A DNA stretch of 64,000 nucleotides from Notamacropus eugenii. Taxonomy: Eukaryota; Chordata; Mammalia; Diprotodontia; Macropodidae. The stretch spans positions 196,244,872-196,308,871 of the forward strand of contig NC_092875.1 in NCBI RefSeq assembly GCF_028372415.1, written 5' to 3'. Below the pieces are notes generated by a model that ran no database searches, was not told the DNA's origin, and saw only the letters and a program-made list of their open reading frames with translations. Shown piece after piece: positions 13,001 to 24,490 of this stretch; position 1 is the stretch's first letter; every line of letters begins with the position of its first letter. Made by a program: the position numbers and the translations under genes.

Positions 13001-13744
13001 GAGGATACTAGGTAGGTTTGCTCTATTCTGAGCAGGAGTGGTAGGCCCTGAGGCAGTTAGCATCAGCTGGGCTAAGGCTGCCAGGATGAAGAATCATTTG
13101 CATTGTGTATTTCCTTCCTTTCCACAGGAATAGTTTCTGTGGACAGGCTGACCTTCTGATGATTGCATATGCATCTGTAGGGGGCCTGTAAGCAACTGTT
13201 GTTCAGTACTGGCAGATTACACCCTTTAACAAGAAAGGTGGTTATGAGAGCTCAGTTAGATCAGCTGGGTGCATACCAACAGTGCCCTTCTATATTGATG
13301 TCCTTTATTAGTTGATGGCATATTTTTTTTTTTTACTTTTATGCTGCGTAGAGCTAAGTGCATATTTTAAATGCACGAAAACCATTTTTCCCCCTCAGTA
13401 GCTGAACAAAAAGGCCTAAGGTATCACATTGATTAATTTTATGTTTACAAATTAGCATTGACAATCTGTTACATGCTGAACCTGGTATGCAGAGGACATT
13501 GCTCTTATGCTTCTAAAATCATTATTCTCCTAATATGAGACATAGCAATTCCTTCATATAACACATTGTCTAATTTTGGCCTGGCTTAGAGGATCAAAGT
13601 GAAGCATGGATTTTGCTGACACCATTTCTTACACTTCAATTGTCTTTTGTCCTTTTTTTTCCTACAAAACACAACTCAGGAAATCATTCATCCCCTTCTA
13701 CACGAAGCTTTTCCTGATCCACTGATTGCTACTACTCTCCCTCC
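10079..13744. other. Repeat-poor 3.7-kb stretch, candidate conserved non-coding DNA
   Basis: No LINE, SINE or DNA-transposon signature was recognised, apart from a small GAT run near 12254. The interval is AT-rich with many ATTA-type cores in 10480-10830 and no long open frame. Such islands among dense repeats are often regulatory, but conservation cannot be judged from one sequence. Confidence 0.4.
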
Positions 13745-13965
13745 TAAACTGTATTACGAACGGAGTCAGGAAGACCAGAGTTCAAATACAGCCTTAGATA
13801 CACTTACAAGCTGCGTCACACTGTGCAAGTTGCTCAGTTTCTTCAGTTGTAAAATGGAAGTAATGAATAATGAATAGCCTACCACGCTGGTTGTATCAGC
13901 TAAAATGAAATTTGTAAAAAAACAAGCAAACTGTTTAGCATAGTGCTAACATGCAGTTGGTGCTT
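13745..13965 (+). mobile_element. CORE-SINE (MAR1/MIR-like)
   Basis: GGAGTCAGGAAGACCAGAGT plus box B GTTCAAATACAG, the core TTTCTTCAGTTGTAAAATGG, and the 3' part TTTAGCATAGTGCTAACATG. Orientation is sense. Confidence 0.85.
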
Positions 13966-13984
13966 TCTTATTTTACAATACTGT

Positions 13985-14140
13985 ACTTATTTTATATACG
14001 TGTACACCAGTCTATGTTGTATGTGTATAGAATTATGTATATAAGTACATTCTCTTTTCCTTTCTATATTATTTTTGCATATATTTATATACTTGCATAT
14101 ATGTATATATGTATGTACCTGTACATATGTGTGTGTTCTT
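13985..14140. repeat. TA/TATG-rich simple repeat
   Basis: Alternating ATAT, TATG and GTGT units; the plus-strand open frame across it is low-complexity. Confidence 0.8.
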
Positions 14141-14147
14141 TTTTCCA

Positions 14148-14262
14148 TTAGATTGCAAGCTCTCTGAAATAAAAAATTATTTCATTCTTTCTATTTACAT
14201 TTTCAATATGTAGCACAGTGTCTGCTTCTTAATACAGGTTTGTTGATTCAATTGAATAAGCA
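14148..14262 (+). mobile_element. L2 3' end
   Basis: TTAGATTGCAAGCTCTCTGA followed by ATGTAGCACAGTGTCTGCTT and GGTTTGTTGATTCAATTGAA is the L2 3' terminus. Confidence 0.8.
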
Positions 14263-14769
14263 ATTATTTTAGAGAGGAATAACAATGCTTCACCACATTT
14301 ACCTCAATGGAAGAAACCTATAGACCTTAATCATCTAGCAAATAGTCCATAGGCCAAATGTGCTGCCTATGACCCCAGTCACATGCTTATTTCCCTTAAG
14401 TACAAGGCTTTGTTTTGTTCTGTTTTGTTTTATAAATTGAATAATCTACCACTTGGGAACTAGTCAGGCCTCACTACCTACCCATCACTAGCGTTGTGAT
14501 ACTAATGTGGGGCTATTTTCATGTATCATATTAGCAGTTCAGATAAATTTACAATAATAATTGAATATGCTAATATTACAGATATGCAAGTGGGTTTCTT
14601 ATCATGTGGCCAACTACTGAGAAAAAAAATACAAAACTTATACATCTGTCTAATACTAGACTTACCTTAGGCTGTTTTGTTTGGCTTGACCGATAAGAGG
14701 AGGGCAGTGGTAAAAGGGAATAGAAAGAAATAAAAGAGAAATCAAGAGGGAGAGCGGCAATATGACTCA

Positions 14770-14945
14770 ATGTGATGAGCATGGCTGAACTCAAGAGAGC
14801 CTTGATTCAATGTTGCTTACTGTGTAATCTTGGCAAGTCACTTAACTTTGCTCCACTCAGTTTCAGCTTTCCTGAAATGAAATTGTTAGAGCTGATGACC
14901 TCTGAAGTCCCTTCACACTCTTCACCTACGATCCTATGATCAGAA
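14770..14945 (+). mobile_element. CORE-SINE (THER1-like)
   Basis: GTAATCTTGGCAAGTCACTT core and a tail GATGACCTCTGAAGTCCCTT...CGATCCTATGATC. Confidence 0.85.
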
Positions 14946-15394
14946 AATATTTGTCTATTACTTGAAAGAAGCTAGATATGAGCAAGAAGGGAAACTTACA
15001 AGATAGTTCTGATGGCATTCACATTTTGGAGAGATATAACTAACTCTACTTTGCACTGCTTTTGTTCTTTCCTTAAATCCAAACACCTTGGGAATAGATT
15101 TAGTGATTAAGTAACAAATCTATTGATTTATTCTGAAAGACACAGATTGTACTCAACATCTTATACTTCTGAACCTTTCAATTCAGCTGCATTTTCTAAA
15201 TATCTATTACATAATGGCTCACAGTTAATACTCTTCTTACTGAATTTTCTCCTTTTATAAGACTATATCAATCTCATGCATTATGGTGTTTTTTTTTTTC
15301 CTTTATTGATTGTCTGCTTTATTCACCTGGTCTAAAAGATCCTTCTGCTACCCTCATACTTATCACATCTATTAGAAATTTTAGAATATAATAA
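14946..15394. other. Unassigned sequence
   Basis: Nothing recognised. Confidence 0.4.
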
Positions 15395-15625
15395 CAGAAT
15401 TGTATGCTACATGGAGCAGTGCAAACTACCCAATCCCAGGGTCCAGACCACAATTTCCTCAAAAGAGTGGAGTTTGAATTTTGTCTTTGCTATTTGTCAT
15501 ATTAAACATGACATTAAGACATTTTAACTTCAGTTTCCTCATCCAAGATATGAGAAATGGAAGTTTTCAGGGAGGTGATCTCTAACATCCCTTTTAGCTC
15601 CAAACCTTCTAACCCTAGGATATAA
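15395..15625 (+). mobile_element. CORE-SINE (THER1-like), diverged
   Basis: Box-B-like GGAGTTTGAATTTTG, the AACTTCAGTTTCCTCATCC core, and a GGTGATCTCTAACATCCCTT tail. Confidence 0.75.
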
Positions 15626-16244
15626 AAGAACACTTCAATTTCTTTTACTAGATGTATTTTCTCCTGATGTCTGCTTTATAAGCAGGCTTTCCACTGCCTT
15701 TCACAGCCTGACCACTGTCAATATATATTTGCCTTGGGACCAATTTTTCTCTCTTGTAAATTAATCTATGAAATTTTGGTGTTAGTCAATTGGGGAGTAT
15801 GATTTACTTTAGCAAATATCCATTTTACAAAAGCCTATTTAGGAGCACATCACTTTAATTAAATGAGACCCGTAGATAAAGATAGAAATCTCTAAAAGAT
15901 ATATAGAGGAGTAATGATTCACATTAGGAAATGATTCTTTGCCCTACAGAAGTATTTATTGAGAGGTTTCTTTAAAGAAAAAGTATCCAAAAGCACATTC
16001 TAAATGTTTTTTTATTTAAATGCTAATTTTTAAGCAAAAGGTCAACTGTAGAAAAAACTATCAAAGTTGCCCACACTTAAACTCTGATGTATATAAAAAT
16101 ATATTCTTAGTCCTCCACTACCCTTCTCCTCCTTATACCCTTTGTGGTGGCTCTCTTCTTGCATACAGCAACTCATGTCTATGTGTTCTCTCCGTTTCCC
16201 CAAAACCTTGTCTCAGGAAATTTAAACAGTTGATATTTTATAGG

Positions 16245-16400
16245 ATTACAAAGTAGAAAGAATAGCCCAATAGACAGATCCTGGTCAAAGAATCAGGGAG
16301 ATCTGAGGTTAAGTCCCATATCAGACCCATGCAGACTATTTAATAATAGGAAAATTACTTAAACTTTTAGTGCCTACAGCTTTTGCAGTTCTGTATTAGT
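16245..16400 (+). mobile_element. CORE-SINE, diverged
   Basis: AATCAGGGAGATCTGAGGTT head and a weak AAAATTACTTAAACTTTTAG core in sense orientation. Confidence 0.6.
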
Positions 16401-16654
16401 AGGAATTTCTCCACCAAGAGTTGCTGATACCTAAGAAATCATAAATTATATTTTTTAATTTTTGAAAAAAATTATTGATGTTATTACGAACTTAAGAAAT
16501 CAAATAAGCATTTCTATAATAGGGGATTAAAAAAGATAGTTGCACATGAAATTTTAAATCTATTTTTCTAGTTTGTCATTCCTCTTAAATAGTTAAAAAA
16601 GTTAACATGTAATTTTTTTCTGTCCTTTTCTCTTCCCTCCCCCTGCCCATTATA

Positions 16655-16895
16655 TATGTATATGTATGTATATATGTACATGTATATGTATGTATGTGTA
16701 TATGTATGTATATATTATGTGTGTATATATCTATATCTACAGAATGTATGTATATATAGTATGAATGGGTGTATATAGTATGTATTTCTATACACATATT
16801 TGTGTGTATACATAAAGTATGTGTATATATGTGCATATATATACATACAAATATATGTGTATCTATTGTAATGTATATGTGCATGTGTATGTGTG
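16655..16895. repeat. TATG/GT-rich compound microsatellite
   Basis: About 240 bases of ATGT, GTAT and GTGT units. The 99- and 71-codon minus-strand open frames here are low-complexity Tyr/Ile/His/Thr products of the repeat. Confidence 0.95.
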
Positions 16896-17554
16896 CGTAA
16901 AATCATTCTATACATACTTCTAGTTCTCAATTCTTTCTCTGGATATAGATATTTTCTTCCTTCACAGGTCCTTTGTAGGTAATTTGGGTATTTATAATAG
17001 TTAAAATGAATTAGCTACTCAAAGTTGTTCTTAAAATAATTTTTGAAAATGCTACATGTGCAATTTTCTAATTCAATCCCCAATCATCTATGAGTTAGGT
17101 GTTATAGTAGGTATCATAGTCATCATTAACCTCCATCTTATGGATGGGGAATATTAATGTAAAGAGGAATGTGGAACTACATTTTTGATGCAGGCTGTGT
17201 AAAGTCATCAGCCTCACTCTCTCCTCCTGAGTTATCTGAATCCCGTGGCAAAAGACTGGTCAAGACAGCTGGAGATGGCCCTGGATGCAGAAGGAGGCCC
17301 TGGCCTTTTTAAGCTAAGGTCTTTCCCATTTCTCATTTTATCTGAGATAATATCCTTTTGGTAGTTAAAATCTAGGCAAGAATTGAGGCAAAAATTGCCC
17401 CAGTTTGCCTTCACAAAAGAATCACTCTGGGAAGGGAAGACCCTTAGAGTTTCTGTGCAGAACAGAAACAATTGCTTCTTACCCTCCCTCTGAACCATCA
17501 AAATCCAAACATACTCACTTGACTGGATGGCCTCCTTGATGACATCACAAATTT
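16896..17554. other. Unassigned sequence
   Basis: No repeat recognised; the 89-codon minus-strand open frame at 17232-17501 has no recognisable similarity. Confidence 0.4.
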
Positions 17555-17717
17555 ATATTTGAGGAAGTACAAAGGGTTGGGTCTAAATCCTGACTCTGCC
17601 ACTTACTATTTATGTCATGTTGGGTGACTACTTTGTGGGACAGAGTTTCCTCATCTATAAAATAAATGGAAATCTCTTAGTTCCTCTCAGGTTCTCAAAC
17701 TATTATCCTATGGTTGT
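17555..17717 (+). mobile_element. CORE-SINE (THER1-like)
   Basis: TAAATCCTGACTCTGCCACTT head, TTTCCTCATCTATAAAATAA core and a CTATTATCCTATGG end. Confidence 0.8.
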
Positions 17718-17737
17718 TTTTAAGCTTTTACAAAGGA

Positions 17738-18003
17738 GCTAGGTGGTACAGTAGGTAGAATATTGGACCTGAAGTCAGGAACACCCAAGTTCAAATCCAG
17801 TCCAAGACACTTACTAGCTGTGTAACCCTGGGCAAATCACTTAATCCTCTTTGCCTTAGTTTCCTCTTCTGCAAACTGAGCTGGAGAAGGAAATGACAAA
17901 CCACTGTAGTAGCTTTGCCAAAAAAACCAACCAAACAAACAAATAAGGATCCTTCAGATGTGGTCAAGGAAGAGTTGGGCATGACTGAAACAACTGTGTA
18001 ACA
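17738..18003 (+). mobile_element. Near full-length marsupial CORE-SINE
   Basis: The head GGAGCTAGGTGGTACAGTAG holds box A, followed by box B AAGTTCAAATCC, the core ACTAGCTGTGTAACCCTGGG, and the tail with CTGGAGAAGGAAATGACAAA and a GGGCATGACTGAAACAACTG end. About 265 bp, the best-preserved SINE here, sense orientation. Confidence 0.95.
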
Positions 18004-18219
18004 ACAAATTTACTTCAGAAGGTATAGTAACAGATATAAAAATATATTCCCTTGACAGGTGGGAGGTACAATCTTCCTTCTCCATTTTACCACCTCAGTC
18101 TCTGAGGATGGGAAGGAGAATAGGTTAGTTTCATTTCTGTAGAACACAGTCCCAGTTCCAAATCCAAAAAAATCAACTCCCAAACACCCTGGCTTCTCTG
18201 AGTTTTCCTGATGGGCTGA

Positions 18220-18597
18220 TTGGCTATGATATTTAACTGGATTCTTAGTTCCCAGGACATCATGGCTCCAACTACTAAGTCCAGTGAACATCAGCACCTG
18301 AAACTGAGAACTAATGAAGCAACAAACAGAAACACACCAGGTGCTTTTCCCAGAATTAAAGTAAAAGAGAGAGTAGAGGAAGGGAGTCCTTCCCTTCTCA
18401 TAGGTTCAGTTCATGATGCCAGCACTGTAGGTAAACTGGATACAGCAGAAAAGAGGATAACCCAGAAAGTGACTGTCTCAGTAAATGACTCGTCATCTTA
18501 CCAGTTTTATAGGCACAACCTATTTCTATTAGATGGTCAGTTGAAGGAGGCTACATCTACTCATGTTCTAGAGTACAGAGTGCCTCCATCTTAGGAG
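18220..18597 (+). other. Unrecognised 124-codon open frame
   Basis: The open frame runs from ATG 18220 to TAG 18592-18594. It is not low-complexity and does not fall in a recognised repeat. The polar product has no signal peptide or membrane segment that I can see and no domain I recognise. A minus-strand frame of 95 codons overlaps its start. It may be chance, or part of an old retrocopy or retroviral relic. A minimal length, lack of context and an ordinary start region argue against a real gene. Confidence 0.15.
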
Positions 18598-19164
18598 ATC
18601 TGTATATGCCCCAAAGGCCAGTCCCGTTATAAGTTTCATCCTGTTTGAAATTTGCCATCTCTAGCAAATAGACAGGAATGGATACATTTTTCTCAATACA
18701 GTGCTCCTTCCAACATCAATTCAATTCTCTACAATTTCTGGAGAAGTAGGGAAGCATAAACAAAGTCCTTTCATTTGCGTCTATGGTAATTTCAGTGGTA
18801 TTTGTAATTTAACATGGGTCTATGAGTCATAAGTTAAACAAATAAATATCTCATAGAAGAATTCTAAATAGTTCTATATAGGTAGGGAAGCATTTTTTGG
18901 ATAGAATTTCTTTCTAACACTCCTGAAATCATACCATATGAGTCTCTACCTTCTCTGCCTTACACTTAACATGACCCTGAAGGTACATGGGACAGCAAAA
19001 TGCTTCAATAGTAATACACTATGTGATAGTTCAGTGTCATCCAAGAATTTATGGAACTTTCTAAGTTAGACTAAGGCTTTATAATAACTGTGATCATGAA
19101 TCCACTCACCCACATGCCCTAGTGTTCTGGCTCTTGGCCAGAATGTCCTCCTCCTTTTGTGAGC
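18598..19164. other. Unassigned sequence
   Basis: Nothing recognised. Confidence 0.4.
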
Positions 19165-19345
19165 CTAAACATTGGGATAAACAACTGGGCCTGGAGTTAG
19201 AGTACTTGGGACCAAATCCCACTTGTTAACCTATGAAATCTTGGACACAACCTCTGGATTTTAATTTTGTCATGTGTAAAGTAAAGGGGTTGGACTAGAA
19301 GATCTCTAAGGTCACTTTTCATTCTAAATCTATCATCCTATGTTC
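19165..19345 (+). mobile_element. CORE-SINE (THER1-like)
   Basis: GGGCCTGGAGTTAGAGTACT head, and a GGTTGGACTAGAAGATCTCT tail ending ATCTATCATCCTATG. Confidence 0.85.
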
Positions 19346-20399
19346 CCATGACTCCAGGGGGCTTAGAAGTGTGTCATTCAGATTATATGTAACTTGGGAT
19401 TTGGATGTCTTCTAGCCCTTTCACCCACTACAAGAGAAATCAGTCCAAACACATTCAGATACAATTACATATAACAACTGACAAAACTTTGTCATTACTA
19501 TGTCCAAAATTATGTAATTATTCCATGGCACAGGCATTAATGAATGACCACAGTCCCTTTAATCTGGTTGGTTGGACACAAATGTTGGAGGAGCCTGCTT
19601 CCATGAACTACCTTAATACTTACTACCTCTTATGTTCCATAAATCAAATCTTACTCTGGGGACAAATTCCCTCCTCTGGTTGGTTGCTTCTGGAGATATA
19701 CACAATGTTTTGAGGGATCCCTACTAGTTTACTCAAATGCTGACTAATTTTCTATACCTTAATATATACATATATATATAATACATGTACTGATTCATAA
19801 TCATATCATATTATTGCCTCTTGCCCTTTGATTCACACTATTTTCTGCATCAAGTTAATGTCAAATTGCAAATTAATTACAAATTGATGTTCTTTCTTTT
19901 AAATGTGTGTATATGCATATACATTCCCACACAGACACACATATATGTATACGTACGTTGATATTTGTCTCACGTGACATTAATTTACCATCCTTTTCCA
20001 CACTGAATCCTTTCTTGTGGCCAACAATAAACAAAGAAAGACAAAGATATACAAATCAGAAATAACATCTGAAAATCTGCAATCTTCTTTCTTGGTACTC
20101 CCCCATCTCCCTGCCATGATGAAAATGACTGTTTGGTTATCCTTCCCCTTGGATTTTCACTATTTTTTCTGTTACTTAGAATTTTTTTTGAGGTGTATTT
20201 GTTTTTATTGATTTATTTTTTGTTTCCTTAAACATAGTCAGTCTGAAGATGTGTTTTTGATTATGTGTTTTAACAGTTTAGTTTTTCTTGCTTTCTCAGT
20301 GGGAAGAAGGAAAAGGAGGGTAATATGAGGACAAGAATATGGACCTAAAAATAAGATATAACTGCATCTTTAACAAAATAACAAACCTGACCCATCACT
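19346..20399. other. Unassigned sequence with AT/GT-rich patches
   Basis: TATA and CACA runs lie at 19760-19785 and 19910-19960. The 102-codon frame at 19405-19713 is unrecognised. Confidence 0.4.
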
Positions 20400-20890
20400 C
20401 ACATCTTCAAGAAACTTCTGTGATTCCTTGTCTGTAGAATAAAATAAAAATTCCTCATCTTGGTTTTTAAAACTCTTCACAACCCGCCTACAGTCTATTT
20501 TTCTAGGCTTGCCACATACTTATTTTCCTTCAAACATTCTACATTCTGGCCAAACTGCCTTATTTGCTGTTCTCCAAGCTTATCAATTCACACATCATTT
20601 CCTTTGCACAGGCACTCCAGGAGGATGGAATGCACTCCATCCTCACCTCTGCCTCTTAGAATCCCTAGCCTCCTTCACAATTTAACTCATATTCTCTGTC
20701 TTCTATGAAGTCTTTCGTGATTGCCTTAGATATGCGTTAGTATAGTTCTCAGCTTTCTTAGGTTATCTGTTTGTATACTATATCCATCCCCCATATCCAA
20801 CTTCTTTTACCCTTCAGTAAACTGAATATTTGAGGATCAGGGAACGTTTTTTGTCTTTAAATCCCTAGAAGGCTGTGCTTGGTGCGAGAC
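20400..20890 (+). mobile_element. L2 LINE 3' region
   Basis: AACTCTTCACAACCCGCCTA, CTGGCCAAACTGCCTTATTT, TTTGCACAGGCACTCCAGGA and CCTCACCTCTGCCTCTTAGA occur in L2 order. The 82-codon frame at 20460-20708 is a relic of L2, not a host gene. Confidence 0.9.
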
Positions 20891-21109
20891 TTAGTATCTG
20901 TAGTCTTAGATACTATAACACCCCTACCCCTACTCCACCCCACCACCCCCAACCCATCCCCTTACTCCCCAAACACCTCCCCCAATGTAAAGTCTGAAGA
21001 ATTTGTTCTTCATGTCTTAGGCCCAAACTCAAGTCCATTCGGTTAGAAAGATAATTTCGATTCCCAGTAGGCAAGCAAAAGGCAACCTAGGTTTCCAGAC
21101 AATTTCCGA

Positions 21110-21344
21110 TTGATCCTGCTCACACACTGAATTACTTGGCATGCTCTCCCTCCTCATCTCTGCCTCCCGGCTTCCCTGGCTTCCTTCAAGTATCAGCTAA
21201 AGTCCCACCTTCGGGAAAAAACCCTTTCCATCTTCCTTAATCTTAGTTCTTTCCTGACCTGAGATGCCCCCCAATTTATTCTGTATTTATCTTATTTGCA
21301 TGTGATTTGCATGTTCTCTTCCTCATTAGACTATGAGCTTTTTA
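21110..21344 (+). mobile_element. L2 LINE 3' region, left part
   Basis: CTCCTCATCTCTGCCTCCCG, GGCTTCCTTCAAGTATCAGC and TTAGACTATGAGCTT are L2 landmarks. The element stops at the HAL1 tail, and its expected terminus reappears at 24395-24490, so L2 was split by later insertions. Confidence 0.85.
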
Positions 21345-22176
21345 TTTTTTTTGGTTTTTTAAAATTTATTTATTTAACTTTTAACATTCATTTTCACAAA
21401 ATTTTGGGTTTCAAATTTTCTCCCCATTTGTTCCCTCCCGCACCCCAAAACACCGAGCATTCTAATTGCCCCTATTACCAATCTGCCCTCTATTCTATCA
21501 TCCCTCCTTTCCCTTGTCCCTATCTGCTCTTTTGTCCTGTAGGGCCAGATAACTTTCTATACACCATTACCTGTATTTCTTATTTCCTGGTAGCAAGAAC
21601 AGTACTCCACAGTTGTTCCTAAAACTTTGAGTTCCAACTTCTCTTCATCCCTCCCTCCCCACCCATTCCCTTTGGGAAGCAAGCAACTCAATATAGGCCA
21701 TATCTGTGTAGTTTTGCAAATGACTTCCATAATAGTTTTCTTGTGTAAGACTAACTATATTTCCCTCCATCCTATCCTGCCCCCCATTACTTCTATTCTC
21801 TTTTTTGATCCTGTCCCTCCCCAAGAGTGTTGACTTCAAATTGCTCCCTCCTCCCCATGCCCTCCCTTCCATCTTCCCCCCCACCCTGCTTATCCCCTTC
21901 TTCCCCACTTTCCTATATTGTAAGATAGGTTTTCATACCAAAATGAGTGTGCATTTTCTTCCTTCCTTTAGTGGAATGTGATGAGAGTAAACTTCATGTT
22001 TTTCTCTCACCTCCCCTGTTTATCCCTCCACTAATAAGTCTTTTGCTTGCCTCTTTTATGAGAGATAATTTGCCCCATTCCATTTCTCCCTTTCTCCTCC
22101 CCATATATTTCTCTCTCACTGTTTAATTTCATTTTTTTAAATATATGATCCCATCCTATTCAATTTACTCTGTGCT

Positions 22177-22198
22177 GTGTGTGTGTGTGTGTGTGTGT
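22177..22198. repeat. GT microsatellite in HAL1 3' region
   Basis: Eleven GT units, at the same place in the element as the longer GT run at 46022-46062 in the second copy. Confidence 0.9.
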
Positions 22199-22345
22199 AT
22201 GTGAGTGTGTAATCCCACCCACTACCCAGATACTGAAAAGTTTCAAGAGTTACAAATATTGTCTTTCCATGTAGGAATGTAAACAGTTCAACTTTAGTAA
22301 GTCCCTTATGACTTCTCTTTGCTGTTTACCTTTTCATACTTCTCT

Positions 22346-23494
22346 TCATTCTTGTGTTTGAAAGTCAAATTTTCTTTTCAGCTCTGGCCTTTTCATCAAG
22401 AATGCTTGAAAGTCCTCTCTTTCATTGAAAGACCAATTTTTCCCCTGAAGTATTGTACTCAGTTTTTCTGGGTAGGTGGTTCTTGCTTTTAGTCCTAGTT
22501 CCTTTGACTTCTGGAATATGATATTCCACACCCTTCGATTCCTGAATGTAGAAGCTGCTAGATCTTGTGTTATCCTGATTGTATTTCCACAATACTTGAA
22601 TTGTTTCTTTCTAGCTGCTTGCAATATTTTCTCCTTGACCAGGGAACTCTGCAATTTGGCCACAATGTTCCTAGGAGTTTCTCTTTTTGGATCTCTTTCA
22701 GGCGATGATCAGTGGATTCCTTGAACACTTATTTTGCCCTCTGGTTCTAGAATCTCAAGGCAGTTTTCCTTGATAATTTCATGAAAGATGATGTCTAGGC
22801 TCTTTTTTTGATCATGGCTTTCAGGCAGTCCCATAATTTTTAAATTGTCTCTCCTGGATCTATTTTCCAGGTCAGTTGTTTTTCCAATGAGATATTTCAC
22901 ATTATCTTCCATTTTTTCATTCTTTTGGTTTTGTATTGTGATTTCTTGGTTTCTCATAAAATCATTAGCCTCCATCTGTTCCAGTCTAATTTTTAAAGAG
23001 CTATTTTCTTCAGTGAGCTTTTGGACCTCCTTTTCCATTTGGCTAATTGTGCTTTTGAAAGCATTCTTCTCCTCATTGGCTTTTTGAACCTCTTTTGCCA
23101 ATTGTGTTAGCCTATTTTCCAAGGTGTTGTTTTCTTCAGCATTTTTTTGGGTCTCCTTTAGCAAGATGTTGACCTGCTTTTCATGCTTTTCTTGCATCTC
23201 TTTCATTTCTCTTCCCAGTTTTTCCTCCACCTCTCTAACTTGATTTTCAAAATTGTTTTTGAGCTCTTCCATGGCCTGAGCCCATTGAATATTTATTTTG
23301 GATGTTTGGGATACAGAAGCCTTGATGTTTATGTTTTTCCCTGATGGTAACCATTGTTCTTCCTCATTTGAAAGGAAGGGAGGAGATATCTGTTCACCAA
23401 GAAAGTAACCTTCTATGGCCTTATTTTTTTTCCCCCTTTTCTGGGCATTTTCCCAATGGGTTACTTGACTTCTGAGTTTCCTCTCCACAGCCAC
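22346..23494 (-). pseudogene. HAL1/L1 ORF1 protein, one in-frame stop
   Basis: ORF1p is the trimeric RNA-binding chaperone of L1 particles. The frame holds from 23494 to 22346, about 382 codons, broken only by TGA at 22711-22709 (codon 262). Numbering from 23494: basic N-terminus 1-30, a long Glu/Lys-rich coiled coil about 75-180, the RRM start at about 214-225 (RRDNLKIMGLPES), and after the stop the C-terminal domain with PRNIVAKL and AARKKQFKY. Length fits L1 ORF1 (about 340-380). Codon 23494 is GTG and no ATG is in frame before codon 75, so the start is probably lost or diverged. No frameshift, which points to a fairly young copy. Confidence 0.85.
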
Positions 23495-24129
23495 CTGGCC
23501 TCCAATTCTGCCCAGCTAGTGCTTGGGGTCTGAGATTCAAATGCTGCTTCCCAGCCTCAGGGGTTTTGGTGGGGGTGGGGCTGCTGTTCAGTGTGAGATT
23601 AAGTTCAGGTGCTCAGATGGGGGCAGGGCCACAATACAGGGCTCAGTTCCCTCAGGGGCTTTACACAGAGACCTTCAACAATGGATCTGAGGTCCTGCCT
23701 GTTTTGGGAGCCCTTGTCCACTGCCGCCTCTACTGCTGCCTCCCAAGGGGGCCTGAGTTATGGGGACACCCCGCTCCCCTCTCAGCGAGCTGAAAAGATC
23801 CTCTCACTGACCTTTGGCACCTGTGGGTGGAGGAACCTGTATTGCAGCTGGAGATTCTGTCCCTGAAGCCTGCTCAAATCTGCTCCTCTCAGTGCTGCGT
23901 GGTCAAGGCAGGGCTGAGCTCTGCTCTGGGTCTGGTGCACGACGGACCTTTCATGTCAGTTTTTCAGGTCTCTGTGGAACAGAAATCTTCTCCACACCAT
24001 TGTTCTGTGGCCTCTGCTGCTCCAGAATTTGTTGGGAGTTCTTCTTTACAGGTATTTTATGGGCTGTGTGTTTGGAGCTAGCATATGTGTATCTTTCTAC
24101 TCCACCATCTTGGCTCCTCCCCCCTAGAA

Positions 24130-24392
24130 TTTTTTTTTCAATTTTAATTGTTATGATCATTGTGATTATTATTTCCTTGGTTTCACTTATTTGGTTATGC
24201 ATTAATTTTTAGAAATACTCCCATGTTTCTATGAATTTCTCCTATGAATAATTGTTGTATTGAAGGATGGTATTCCATTCTTTTCATATGCCATAGCTTC
24301 TTTGCTTTTTCAAACATTCCCCCTTTAGTGTGTAGTTCTTTCCTCCTAGAAAGAACATTGTTTTTAATATTTTTAGTATATAAAGAAATTCT
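24130..24392 (-). mobile_element. Short L1 ORF2/3' fragment
   Basis: GGATGGTATTCCATTCTTTT and CATATGCCATAGCTTCTTTG resemble the antisense L1 segment CAATAATATTCCATT...CATTCCCC found at 28420, 39760 and 59600. Diverged. Confidence 0.5.
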
Positions 24393-24394
24393 TT

Positions 24395-24490
24395 TTTTCC
24401 CTTTTTACTTATCTTTGAATTTCCAGCAATGAGCATGTCCTCACACATAGAAAGTCCTAGAAAAAATGCTTGTTGCTTTGTTGCTTCACT
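24395..24490 (+). mobile_element. L2 3' terminus, right part
   Basis: TTATCTTTGAATTTCCAGCA followed by CACATAGAAAGTCCTAG and AATGCTTGTTGCTTTGTTGC is the L2 end expected after 21344. Confidence 0.7.

Larger units (their letters stand above)
21345..24124 (-). mobile_element. Near full-length HAL1-type (ORF1-only L1) retrotransposon
   Basis: On the minus strand the order is: 5' end GGAGGAGCCAAGATGGTGGA (24124), 5' UTR to about 23500, ORF1 (23494-22346), then about 1 kb of 3' sequence with a GT microsatellite, ending in a TTTAAAAAACC tail at 21345. No ORF2 is present. ORF1-only L1 derivatives are known as half-L1 (HAL1) and depend on L1 reverse transcriptase in trans. Purine-rich blocks in the 3' part resemble the region between ORF1 and ORF2 of the L1 at 29421-35810. 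Clear target-site duplications were not resolved. A second copy is at 45194-47105. Confidence 0.85.

Noticed and set aside
16585..16930. Two overlapping minus-strand frames of 99 and 71 codons
   Set aside because: They are Tyr/Ile/His/Thr low-complexity translations of a TATG/GT microsatellite.
17738..17830. tRNA-like box A and box B
   Set aside because: They belong to the tRNA-derived head of a SINE, not to a tRNA gene.
20460..20708. 82-codon frame resembling a small protein gene
   Set aside because: It lies fully within L2 sequence.
21296..21908. Three frames of 68-108 codons, Pro/Ser-rich
   Set aside because: They translate the pyrimidine-rich strand of the HAL1 3' region.
23566..24212. 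Plus-strand frames up to 132 codons over the HAL1 5' UTR
   Set aside because: Antisense to the element and not conserved in the other two copies.
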